DNA from: Dendrolimus kikuchii
Taxonomy: Eukaryota; Arthropoda; Insecta; Lepidoptera; Lasiocampidae
Direction: 5' to 3'
DNA: 64,000 bases
Assembly: GCA_019925095.2 (NCBI GenBank)
Contig: CM034395.1
Coordinates: 15,236,213 to 15,300,212, forward strand
Every line of letters begins with the position of its first letter. Position 1 is the stretch's first letter. The position numbers were made by a program, and so were the translations under genes. Under the pieces are notes generated by a model. That model was given only the letters and a program-made list of their open reading frames with translations, was not told the origin of the DNA and made no database searches. Below, piece by piece: positions 32,286 through 43,345 of this stretch.

Positions 32286-33070
32286 GAAGTTACGTTAGGT
32301 GGTCCCACACCTCTGTCAAAGTGGTGATAGGGTGGACCGCTTGGGACACCATGGACTATCCTGCAGCAGAAGCGCCGGTAGAATTTTCCGACACGCGGCA
32401 CTCAACGATATCATCCGCCGGGCTCTTGTCACCGCCGGAGTACCTTCCATTTTGGAACCAAATGGCTTGTGCCGCGACGATGGCAGGAGACCGGATGGGA
32501 TGACGCTGATTCCCTGGAAGATGGGCCACTCCTTAGTGTGGGATGCTACTTGCGTTGACACGCGGCGTCCCATCTTTCAAGTACGTACACTAACGCCGGT
32601 TCTGCTGCAGCCGAACAGGAGGCCCTCAAGCACCGCAAATATGCCGCCATTGGAAATGGTTACACATTTGCGGCATTTGGGGTGGAAACTCTGGGTTCGT
32701 GGGGTCCTAACGCTCTAAAAGTCTACCGTGACGTCACCAAACGGTTAGTAGACGTCACACGTGACCAGAAGGCTGGCGTCTATTTCGCTCAAAGATTAAG
32801 CATTGCTATACAACGTGGCAACGCCGACAGCCTTCTGGGAACGTTCCCGGCAAGTAACAGTGGTTTAGGACCAATAACTTATCTTTAGATATTTTCCCCC
32901 TTTTTTATTTAGTTTGTTTTTATATTGTATAGTTTGTAGTTTATTTTTAAGTTTATAGTTTAGTTTATTTATTTTTAAAATTAACTTCTATTTAATTTAT
33001 GGTTTATTTTAAATATTTAAATTAAAATAATATTTGCTGGAACATCAGCATTAAAAAATAAAAATAAAAT
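32286..33070 (+). pseudogene. Retroelement pol C-terminal relic and 3' end
   Basis: Translation gives [20 protein letters not shown], then [20 protein letters not shown] and [19 protein letters not shown]. After one frameshift near 32570-32590 it continues with [20 protein letters not shown] and VTKRLVDVTRDQKAGVYFAQ...RGNADSLLGTFPASN, and a stop at 32886. I know this block as the C-terminal part of retrotransposon polyproteins in invertebrates (the HHGLSC segment looks zinc-binding), but I cannot name the clade. An A/T-rich 3' region follows, ending AAAAATAAAATAAAAAATAA near 33075. It is 5'-truncated. Confidence 0.65.
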
Positions 33071-33409
33071 AAAAAATAAGTTTTACGTTTGTGAAACGTG
33101 TAATGTTCATAGATCGTACGATAGCTCTGAAGGCAATTCTAATAACACCCTGATCTAAGTTCATGTGGACAAAATGTCGAAAAAGAAATTTCTAAAATTG
33201 ACTGAAATAGGTACAATATGGGACCACCAGATCCGATGAACTAATTTATTTGTTTTCAAACGAATACACCAAAAAAATACAGTAAGCATTACTTGCCCAT
33301 GAATATGAAATATATATAACTATAGATAGTACTTACTGGTGATACACAATGCACATCATAATTATGACTGATATAGATCATACTTAGTAGAAGAACGTGA
33401 CATACATGA
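33071..33409. other. Intergenic, nothing recognised
   Basis: AT-rich, no supported feature. Confidence 0.4.
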
Positions 33410-33730
33410 AAACGGGGGATAGACATGCGATATCCGTGCAGGAATACAGAAAGAATACTAATCCCTGCGATCGGATGACTTGTCGTATGAGGCGACAAAT
33501 CAACCCATAGCCTGGTGATAGGGCACTTCTCAACTCGATGGAAGGAAGAACCCCCGAGTTATAAAATATGCCGTCATAATAATCATTGTTTTCCAGTATC
33601 AGTGGCTAGGGTCCAAAACCCCTTCGAGACCGACATCATATCGAGAGCAGGTTCCGGATAGACTAGTGGTAACCGCTTGCATTACCTTGGCCGTTCACCT
33701 GTCTGCTGTACTCAGGCATAAAAGGAAGTT
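33410..33730 (+). repeat. SINE-like repeat
   Basis: Contains GACTTGTCGTATGAGGCGAC, GAAGGAAGAACCCCCGAGTT and then the module GGTAACCGCTTGCATTACC...CACCTGTCTGCTGTACTC. It is the same type as 5983-6360 and includes the internal part seen alone at 12715-12910. No clear poly(A). Confidence 0.5.
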
Positions 33731-34449
33731 TGTGTGACACAAAGGCGACAAAGATCGTCGGTTCCATAAGTAGTCGTAGTTGCTCGCACGTCTATCACTA
33801 TTCTATTACTAGTTACTACTACTAGTTTATACCCTTTAAAATCAGTAAAAAATCAAGTCTTAATTAGTTTATAATTTTCAGTTTTTAACTAATTTGGTCT
33901 AAGACATGTTTTAAATAATAAGTTCTAATAGCGAGAGAATAAGAACATGTGGTGTCTCGATGAACATCGTCATTCTGTACTAGTCGTCTTTCACGATATT
34001 AGAGTAATCATTCATATTAGTCACAATAACATCATCTGAACGATCTACTTATTTTTTCAATACACAAAGTTACAATTAATCATTAGTAATCCTATTAAAT
34101 TATACACTATAAGACTCCGTGACTAAATGTCTGAACAAATCACTTTGTTTCTTATAGCTGGTGCCTTCATCATGGTGCCTACTTTGCATCGATCTGGTTT
34201 TTGCGTAATAACTACTCTTGGTTGAATTAGATGCGCTTGACGACCTTTAATGGATCTGACTGTTGCCTAAGGAATGACATCACACATAAGCTAGGTAATC
34301 GATCATCGCCACAATTGATTCTATGCAAATATCCAGGCTATGTCAATAGATTTATCTCTGCGCAGACATTATGGTAAAATAAACTCGTTATATTTCACAA
34401 TTTATCCTAGATTGCTTATACAAATCAAAATTCAAGACATTTCATTTTT
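33731..34449. other. Intergenic, nothing recognised
   Basis: AT-rich, no supported feature. Confidence 0.4.
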
Positions 34450-34805
34450 ATTGCGAAGCTAGCAAAGAGGCAGACGGCCCAACTCATGGAAAGTGGTTAC
34501 CGTCGTCTATAAGCGTTTGCACCAACACCAATGTCAAAGCCAGAACGATGCCAGCCTTTAGGATGGGATAAGATAGATAGAGCTATCAGAGAGGAAGAAT
34601 GGGATAAAGGGGATAGGATTCTAATAGAAGAAAGGGATAGGGAAGGTTGAACGGAACTTTCACTCATCGCACTAAATACGATTAGCTCAAGGCCAACAGT
34701 TTTACGCTGATATTCTGTGAGAGCGTGCTATTATACCGATCGAGCCAAGCCCTAAGAAGTGTAATCAAGATAGTGATTCCAGCATAGCTCTAGCACATCT
34801 AAGAG
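34450..34805 (-). repeat. Dispersed repeat R, copy 4
   Basis: Reverse orientation: GGCAGACGGCCCAACTCATG, GTGGTTACCGTCGTCTATAA, GGGATAGGGAAGGTTG, ending GTGTAATCAAGATAGTGATT. It is one of the longer copies and defines the repeat as about 350 bp. Confidence 0.6.
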
Positions 34806-37551
34806 ATGTCAGCGTTAACTTGATGGTTTGCTGTGCAGTTTTTTTTTCGAATAATGTATATTGTTGGTTAAAAAACAACAGTAACTTTTTTTAAATTTTA
34901 AAAATTCTTATAGTACCTACGTAAAATTGTGTTTATTTTGAAAATCTCTATTGTTTTGTTAATTCTGCCTTTTTGAACTCTCGTTTAGCATAGTAAGGTG
35001 TAACAAGTAATCCACGAGACAAGGTTTAAAATATACTTTTTAAAATTAGTTTCACCAATCTTTTTGTTGTGATATATATAATAGGTTTGCGTTTGATCAC
35101 GATATTTTTTTTTATTTATTTAGGGCAACGAACAATTATACCACTTATCAAACGTAGAAGTGAGTTATGATACATATTACTTGTGGCGCAACCAAAAGTG
35201 TTGCCCACAACTCTAATGAAATAAAGCCGTTGTTCGGTCTTTCAATGTACCCATTATCTAGAGAATGACAAACCGATTTTCACTTTGGCACCTGATCATC
35301 AACAGATATGTAATTCATCTACCACCTATCATAATCATGATTTTACCTGATAATAAACAGTAACAGAAAACACCTAGTACTTCATATTGTTCCTTATTAG
35401 GTATTTGTTATTTAGTTAAACAAAGGGAAATATATTTTCCGACACATTGCGTGGGCCGAGGCCCTAGAAGGATGACAACGAATCACCAACCCCCCAGAGT
35501 CGTGACATATTGCTGACAGTGTCTTTAAGGTTGCCTGACACTTATCTCTCAGAATTTAATATAGTTGAGAGTTTGTCCTATTGTATTTGTAAAATTATGA
35601 GTTTTTCTCAAGAATACCTTCAAATTATTTAAATGCATACACAGCTAGTCTTGGTTAACTCAATTTAAGAATCAGTATAGTAAATGTCAGAATTAGTACA
35701 GTCTATTAAGCTGATATTTATAGTGCTAATAACTTCGACCCGATACTATAACAATTATTGAGTGACCATTCTAAAGTGGACAGAAATAGGACTACTACCT
35801 ATACCAAGGATATCAAGCATCTTGTTATTCTGTATACTTTACCATACCGTAAATTATTTACTAGATATGATCATTCCTAAATTGCTTGTAGTAAGAATGA
35901 CGTTGTTGACGCTAATTTGAACAATTGGTTTGTTTATTTTTTATATACATGATATAAGATCAGTTCATAATTTTACCAATGTTGGGATGGGTTTTTCAAT
36001 TTTAGGAAGAACGGACAAGAACATCTTGTAGTGCCATCTAGTTATAAAGGGATTAGGAGTTTTTCAGATATACATTTTTATACTGTGCGACTACAATTTC
36101 TGGTATGTGTTTTGCCACAGTAGAATAGATATTTTGCAATAAATAATCTAATAGTAATTAAAGATTCAATATATGTCAGCCCTAATAGGCCGTCTCGCCA
36201 ATCAAGTGACAACATACAAAAAATATTTGAACAAAACGTAAAACTCAATTAAACCGTCTATCGCACGTGGGAGGCGGCTCCGACAATTCTTAATAAGAAC
36301 ACAATTACCTACATTAAACGTACCCATACTGACGGTGAGTGGGCACCAAGGTTTCGGCCTTCTTTGGTAAATTGTGTCTCATACGTTATTTTACGTATTA
36401 AACTTTACTTTGTGAACTCCATCCAGGGCAACAGCTATTGTTTTCAAATCTCCATAAAGTACAATAAATGAACGGTATGACTCAAACAGAAAAGTTAATG
36501 CTCATTAAGACCAGCTATAATAAAATCTTCAATCAAGGTGAGGGTATTTTGTGGTAAGCTTCAAATTTTAGTTTATCAGTTTTTGTAAAATAAATATGTT
36601 AGTTAATTTAAAAATAAATAAAACAGTAAAGGATACTGAGTGTTTGGTATAATTATACTTTTTCAACATGCCCTACGCTAATAGACCGACGTAGGCAATG
36701 TTAATATACACTTCTTCAACATTTCCTACAATTTATTCACATCTCACCTACTAATGATTTAAATAAAAAAAGTCATTAAGAAACATTGTGATGTTTTTCA
36801 AGAACTGAGTAACCACTGTACACCGAAAAAAATTCAACCCTTATTTATATGTATCACGTAATCGTAATGTTTTGCGATTGCACTGCACAACTTTCTAACT
36901 CATTATAAACTACGTTTCTTTCAAATGTCACTCATGTAGAATAAACGATTATCAGAAAAAATTACAAGAAATTACACAGAAAATCGGACCGGAAGACAGA
37001 CTGACAGGACGATTTCATAAAGATTCCGTTTTTTCCTAAATAAATGACTGTGAAACCCTAAAAGTGTTATTTTGATCTGTTGCCGCCCTTCTGTATTAAA
37101 GCAGCGAAATCATGCATCAAACATAGATGTATCAACAGATAACTTCATGGCTTTTGCAACGTTTTCCTTTCTTGTAGTTTGAGAAAACTCGAGATATAAA
37201 TAGCAATTCCAGTATTATTAAGTCTGTAATTGACTCTAATCTGAAAAATAATGCACTCCAGTTCACTCCATGACATCACTGACAATACAATGTAATATGA
37301 GATACTGCAATCGATAAAAATATTTGCAATGGACAATGGAGTCTGTATGACTAAAGACTTGAAAATGTGGTCATTCGGTTTATTCATTGAAGATGCAAAT
37401 AAGTTGTTTACAATATAAATTATGTTAATTGTTCACGCATGCGTTAAAATACTTCAGTGTGGATGTAATCCTTTCTAAGTATGCCTATCATTTTACGTGC
37501 ATGCTTATTATTTTCCTGCTATAGTAATTTTTATATAATGGAAAAAGAATA
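34806..37551. other. Long AT-rich interval without recognised features
   Basis: About 2.7 kb. An 80-codon minus frame at 37145-37387 has no recognisable features. I see nothing else to support. Confidence 0.4.
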
Positions 37552-39152
37552 TTAACCCAGATAAGCCTGAAACTAAAATTTTCTGAAAATTTTGAAAAAA
37601 GTTACATTATTTAGTTTATTAGATCTTATGCAACATAAAAAAAAATATGAAAAAAAAATTAAGTGTAAGGCTTTCAGGGAAACAGCCGTCCTATATGTAG
37701 GACAGTAGGATAATAAGAGGAAATAAAAGACCATTTATGACAAAACAGAATGTAATCAAAAAGTGTAGTTTATTAGATAACTATTGATTATATTACCCAT
37801 TGTTATATATAATTTACTAGATTAACACTATTTATGAATGATATGTTTCAAAACACTTGACACACACTCCAACATCACATTTCTTGCAACGTGTCAAACA
37901 TTTTTTGTGACATTGACGACAGTGTGTTTGCTTCGATTGAGGAATAACCAGATGATTCATTTGGTCTTTACGACTATCAGCATGTTCATGATGGGAGGGT
38001 CGGCTAGGCCCTCTTTTGGCATTTTTTCTGTTTGATTCAATCAAAGCAATTGCTACCCTTCTGCGAAATACTTTTGTGTATTTGTCTTGCAAATCCAGAT
38101 TATCATTGACATGAAGGTGGCGAAAAATAAAGTCAAATCTATCCCTAGTCATAGCCGAGCTGATCAATTCATTCTTTGTATCAGGGGAGTTTTCCCAATA
38201 CATTCTTCTACGGGGGAGCCATGAATAACCACTAACCAACAATATGCCGATGAAACATTTCATATCTTCAGTGGTTATGTCTCCAGGCAAATTCTTTTTG
38301 ACAGCATATTTATTGCTCTCTGACACCAACAACGAAATAACATCTTCATCTAAGAAGTTTTCAAACCACTCAATTGGGCGCTTATCTTGGCAAGCGCCTT
38401 GAACATCTGGCCAATTCACGGGATTTTTTGCCAAGTCCCGTTTTCTCCATGCGTAGGTACGCCTACGTTTAGTTCGACCTGTAGAATCAGAAGGTTCTTC
38501 TTCTGTATCACTCACCATAATCTGCCCTTGAATCATTACTTCAGCCGGTTGAAGCAGAATGTTTCGTGGCAAATTATTCAAAGTTACATTATCTTCTTCA
38601 CCCGAATCTTCGTCAGTGAGACAGTCAGGATCAACAGGAGGAGGTAGAATACATATCAGTCGTTCTCTATAATCTTCTTCATTATCAGAAACATTTTCTA
38701 AAGCATCTAAAATTTCATGCGCAGCTAACGGTCTGTAAAGAAAAAGTTGTATTATTGTACTAAAATCATGTATATTATCCTACTGTCCTATATATAGTAC
38801 GCTAGTATTTGTAACAAGTTATACGTAATTTATTTATATTATTTTGCTAGAATATTTATTTAGTACAAAAGTTAAGGTTATCAACTAGATATTAACACAG
38901 AAAAAAACAACTCACGAGTAAAATATAACTTTTTATACATACCTGTCATTTGCCATGTCTGCAACGCACTTTTATTACACACTTATAAGGTAAAAACTGT
39001 TAAAATAACTGTCTTTTTATTTTTTCTAATAAAGCTGACACGTTTCTTACTGCAAATCATAAGACTAAATAATCTTAGATAAAGAGGGTATTCTGATATA
39101 TTTTTTTATTTCTACTGTCCTAAATATAGGACAGTAGGCTTATCTGGGTTAA
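37552..39152 (-). mobile_element. piggyBac-superfamily element with complete ends, deleted core
   Basis: TTAA at 37552-37555 and 39149-39152 is the expected piggyBac target duplication. The termini are perfect 13-bp inverted repeats, CCCAGATAAGCCT (37556-37568) and its complement (39136-39148), giving a 1,593-bp element. Subterminal motifs of the type CCTATATRTAGGACAGTAGG occur at about 37690, 38780 and 39117, two of them next to the ends. A spliced gene lies inside on the minus strand. Full piggyBacs are usually about 2.3-3 kb, and the size difference fits the missing catalytic part. Confidence 0.93.
37832..38956 (-). CDS. Internally deleted piggyBac transposase, two exons, 304 residues
   Basis: Exon 1 is 38943-38956 (ATG GCA AAT GAC AG|GTATGT). 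The intron, 38733-38942, ends TTTACAG, and exon 2 is 38732-37832. The splice gives MANDRPLAAHEILDALENVS, 915 nt including the stop. The N-terminal part has the acidic start, a basic TKRRR patch and the usual piggyBac domain start (NWPDVQG, IEWFENFLDEDVI, MKCFIGILLVSGY, MYWENSPDTKN, RFDFIFRHLHVND). After LQDKYTKVF it jumps to RRRVAIALIESN, about residue 226. The RNase H-like core with its DDD residues is absent, with the frame kept. The C-terminal Cys-rich domain is intact (CRQCHKKCLTRCKKCDVGVC + VKCF). It cannot transpose DNA itself but could bind ends. The splice is predicted, not shown. Confidence 0.85.
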
Positions 39153-39885
39153 AACGGACAATCATAGTACGTATGAATTATTTTATTTTATTTGATACAC
39201 ATTATCACGCATGCTTCCTATGGGGGTAGGCAGGGAAGTTGATCTACACTTGCGACAATCCTGACAAACAACTTTCGCTTCAGCTACATACTCTCATTCA
39301 TCTCTTCATACATGTACGTTTAATTGAGTGCTTTTTATCGGACATTTGACAAAAAAATCTCTGTAAATAGCAAAATTGTGTGAACGTTCCAAAAAAGAAA
39401 AATTAAATTATTAACATATATTTTTCTCCTACTTTAATAACACATATACTTATTACTACACTTAATATGCAAATAACACTAATAAAATTAGTACAAGCAG
39501 TATAAAATTAAGCACCGTGAAATTTGTTATTTTAAGTGTTTGCCAACAGGATTATTTGTTTTCACTACTGGTGCTGTTAATCAACGTTTTTTCAAATTGG
39601 TATAATTTAGCAATGATTAAAAACAAAGATACAGAGGTGCCGTCAAGTGGGCGGGAGTCAACTTAAACTTAATGAACTACATTGTCTTTATTACTTAAAT
39701 TGGTGTGGCAGGTTTTTTCTTTATCTGTAACTTGGACACGTGTAAATACACAGTAGGTGGATCGTATCCGCTACGTTAGTACATATATAAGCATGTAGGT
39801 AGTTCTTTGTTTTATAATCCTATATTTATTTTAAAAAAAGATAGCCTGAGGTAGATCAATATGAACTAAAAGATATTTATCTATA
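39153..39885. other. Intergenic, nothing recognised
   Basis: AT-rich flank of the piggyBac element, no supported feature. Confidence 0.4.
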
Positions 39886-40045
39886 CGCGTTGTTAGGGAG
39901 TTTCTTTCTGCTTCTTCTCCTTAAACAGCGATACTACGTTGCGAAGCGGTGTACATAGAACAGGAAGTGAATTTAAATTTCAACTTATATGTATGACCTT
40001 CAAAAATTATTCTCCAGCGGAAATAATTTTGAATAAAAAGAATTA
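39886..40045 (+). repeat. Retroelement 3'-UTR-like repeat, copy 2
   Basis: GGGAGTTTCTTTCTGCTTCT, CTCCTTAAACAGCGATACTA and GTTGCGAAGCGGTGTACATA align with 4656-4815 in order. GCTTC (39919-39923) and GAAGC can pair, as in the PLE tail. It ends TTTGAATAAAAAG. Confidence 0.5.
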
Positions 40046-40191
40046 ATTTGAATCTTTCCTCTTATGGACGACATATTTTTTCAGCAGTCAGTATATTGAT
40101 GGAAGGAACGAATGGTTTAAATTTTAAAATTTGTATACATAATTGCATTTAATTATGCATAGCACTGTTTTATCAGTCCTACTAGCGGCCC

Positions 40192-40381
40192 GGCGCGGTT
40201 TCACCCGCGCTCTGTCCCGCTCCCGTGGTATATAGCATCATGTTATATTATATAGCCTATGACACTCCCTCTTAACGTAGCTTTCGAACAGTAAAAGAAT
40301 TTTTAAAATCGGTTTACTAGATCCAAAGATTACCCCTTATAACGTCACAAACTCACAAAGTTTACCTCTTTATATTATTAG
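40192..40381 (-). mobile_element. Helitron-like non-autonomous element, family C
   Basis: The plus strand starts CTAGCGGCCCGGCGCGGTTT, the complement of a Helitron 3' end with its GC-rich hairpin. It runs to CTCTTTATATTATTAG, the complement of a 5' end of the TCTAATAATATAAAG type. It shares GAATTTTTAAAATCGGTTTA with the fragment at 23625-23812. About 190 bp, non-coding. Confidence 0.6.
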
Positions 40382-41631
40382 TCAGTCCTATAAATCTCAC
40401 ATAACCATTATGAATAATCGTCTTTACTTACAAAACACGTTGTCGTACAATATGTTGCAAATGTCTTTATCCCATTATTGTTAAACTCTGTTTTTTTATT
40501 TGCTTCAAGATTCGAGAACTTGAATATTTAGAATACCAACTAGACTAAATCGTGCGACCGATTTAAAAACGAATTTGTAAATTCCTTTTAAATTTGCATA
40601 ATGACCTAAAATTATATTTAAATTTATAGTTTTAAGACTGAAAAAAGACATAGGTAAATATTGTTTTAGTAAAAATAAATCTATAATAACTTATTTTTAT
40701 TTTCACAAAATTGAAATGTCATCAATAGGAACTTTTTGATAAATCCAATTAATTTTAATTAGTTTGAGAAATTGTTATGAACACGTTTATCTCGAAATGT
40801 AGCCTTGATAATAATTTTCTGTCAAAAATATCAAACCGGTTGTGAACCAAAACTGGCCCAGTTTTTTTAAATAAACAACACTCGCTGAATCCGGTATTCA
40901 TGTATCTAACTTATTTATTGTTAATTTTGCAACAAATCTTCATCATTAGTCATCTATGTAGGTTTTGTGTTAAGTGCAAAATGAACCGTTTTTATAAATC
41001 TATATATTTTAATTATAATTAATATTTAATGCCTTTGACGAGATGTAAGGCTATTAAAATTAATAAATATGAATTATAATGCGTTTCAATTCTCATTTAT
41101 ATTTGGAATATTTATTGATCGGGAGATTATTTGGTTTTTCCATAGCTTAATAAGTGGACTGTTAGCGAGTGAGGAAAAAGTATACCCGTGGACAAACACA
41201 GACAGAATGTATCCTCAAGCTAAGTATTATGGGTAGCATACAACGGACCGCTCTGGGGTCATTCCAGGAATCAACCCTGGGATTTCTGTTTTCCAATGAC
41301 CTAGGCCGGCGCGGAATTAGCCCAATCAACCATAGAGTAGAAATGGAAACTTACTGAAACTTCGTAAAAATTAGGTAAGAAGCATCATACTATGATCGAC
41401 ACCAGAATTAATATGGACGATATCAACGTCGTAGGTAGCATTTTGACACTAATAATAGTGGAAACGAATTATTAACACGCCACCCGACGGGACGTTTCAA
41501 AACACGATGCGCAACACGCGATGACATGTCGTCATGGCAGTTTCTGAAGGTAGGACACCGCTTGACAATATCAAATAATTGACGGAGTTTTGTCAATCAG
41601 AAATGAGGATATCTATAAAAGAAGCAAGGCA
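40382..41631. other. Intergenic, nothing recognised
   Basis: AT-rich with a GC-richer stretch at 41240-41340 of unknown origin. No supported gene. Confidence 0.4.
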
Positions 41632-41850
41632 ACGGGCAGAGGTTGCAAAACTAGCAAACTAAATTGAGAGAGGGTCGGTCACGTCTGTCGGAGGACCTAC
41701 GGCCGATGGAACAAACGTGTCCTGGAGTGGAGATGGTGTCTCGGTAAACGTAGCGTAGGACGCCTTTCAGCTCGGTGGACTAACAACTAGCATAAGGTCG
41801 CCGGTAGGTACTGGATGACTTGAGGAGGCCTATATCCATTAGTAACCATT
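41632..41850 (+). pseudogene. LINE pol C-terminal relic (RTE-like, second family)
   Basis: From about 41672 the frame reads GHVCRRTYGRWNKRVLEWRW, then CLGKRSVGRLSARWTNN, a stop, and HKVAGRYWMT. In known LINEs the corresponding part reads GHV.RR..GRW...LEWRPR.GKRSVGRP..RW.DD....AG..WM. Two stops and an upstream frameshift show that it is dead. It differs from the 10.3-kb family, so at least two such LINE lineages left traces here. Confidence 0.65.
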
Positions 41851-43163
41851 GATTAGCTAAAGAAAAAAATGTTTGTGAGAAAATCTAGAAAACACGCGTT
41901 CCATGACAATTTTGCACCAATAACATGTGGCATCGTGTTGTCCCAAAACAAACTTAGTGCGACGCATTTGGTTGTGGGTGGATTTTTACACCGCCTATCG
42001 CCAACATACTGATCTGGAGAGAGAATTCTGTCGTGTGTCAGAGCGTCGCGTCGCTTCTGGTATTTGACATGTGTTTCTGGTCATAGAATATTTTCTATAT
42101 TCTATATTTTGATTTGATATCACGAGTGTCACATGGCATAGGGTCGTGTCGCGTGTCAATAGTGCGTTCCGTCTTAATACCACTGGTGTAGTAAATGTTG
42201 GCGACGGTAACCACTTTACATTTGGTGAGCCGTCATCCTGCTGTACTCAGGTTATAAAAAGAACAAACACTACTAATAACAACCCTAGTTGTTTAAAGTG
42301 TTGCATTAATTTTTACTTTTGTTTCGCTCGTTGAATATCACTCGTATAGATATATCAATTTCATGTCCTTACGTAACATCTATGAGTTTTAATTTTAAGA
42401 CTTTTTAAGACTTTTATTCCTTGATTGATACATTGTTTTGTTTGGCAGACAAACACACTCATTGTATATCCTCATGTTTATTGTATAAATGATATAATAA
42501 ATCTTTTACAATTTTAAGATATAGTATCCACGTAATTCATTTAAAATTGAGTTGCTAGACACACAATTTAAAGCTTTTTCTAGGAATTAATTGAGTATTC
42601 AAAGCCAAATTTAATAGATTCACTTATTAGAAAATTCAGAACAGATACCAACGACACGTTGGATGAATAAAGGTCAAATTAACTTTAGTAGTTATTGTGA
42701 TTATAATAAGTAAGCAATTGATAAAATTAAGTCGATTTGTTATCGTGTTCTTTACTACCGCCGTAAGACCAAAAATTAACTCGAAAATTCAACTTCGTAT
42801 CCATATAATCAGAGACATTTCATAAGTCCCAGTTGATAACATCGTTCAGAAAACAATGAAACTATTTGACATTTTTAACATACCATGATGAAAGTTTACA
42901 GATAATAACTAGATATCGCTGCCGAATTTAGCAGTCACTACACTTATTTTGAATATCATGAATTATATTAGTTATTCGTCAAAACCATTCAACGGAGAAT
43001 GTTCAAGAATAGTGTTATATAGTGGGAAAATGACTTGAGCTCAAGTCTTCATAGCAAGTATCTTCTTCTGTTATGTTATGTTTTTGTACCACAAGAGCGT
43101 GCGGGCTGTGGCTACATCTAGATACTCGACGCTGTATAGGCCCGTCCGGCTCGCTCTCGCCGA
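41851..43163. other. Intergenic with SINE-tail fragment at 42195-42255
   Basis: At 42195-42255 is GGCGACGGTAACCACTTTAC...GTCATCCTGCTGTACTCAGG, the dispersed 3' module. A patch with several GTCGYGTGTC-type words at 42000-42170 may be an old DNA transposon end. Nothing else is seen. Confidence 0.4.
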
Positions 43164-43345
43164 GCTATCGCCTCGCAATCCGTCCGCTGTCGCCCCGCAG
43201 TCGGCCCGCTGTTACCTCGTATTCGTCCCGCTGTCGCCTAGCTCTTGATCAGGTGTCGCCTCTGAATCGGCACGCTATTGCGTTCACCTTCTGCTCGCTG
43301 CCACCCCGCCTTTAGCAGACTGCTGGCTCGCTCATAGCTCGCAGA
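43164..43345. repeat. GC-rich 22-bp minisatellite
   Basis: About eight diverged units of the type GCTGTCGCCTCGCAATCGGCCC, with unit starts near 43164, 43186, 43208 and 43230. Base composition is strikingly different from the AT-rich flanks. The overlapping 80-codon frame is a by-product of the repeat. Confidence 0.75.

Noticed and set aside
37145..37387. 80-codon frame beside piggyBac as a companion gene
   Set aside because: It lies outside the TTAA-bounded element and has no recognisable features.
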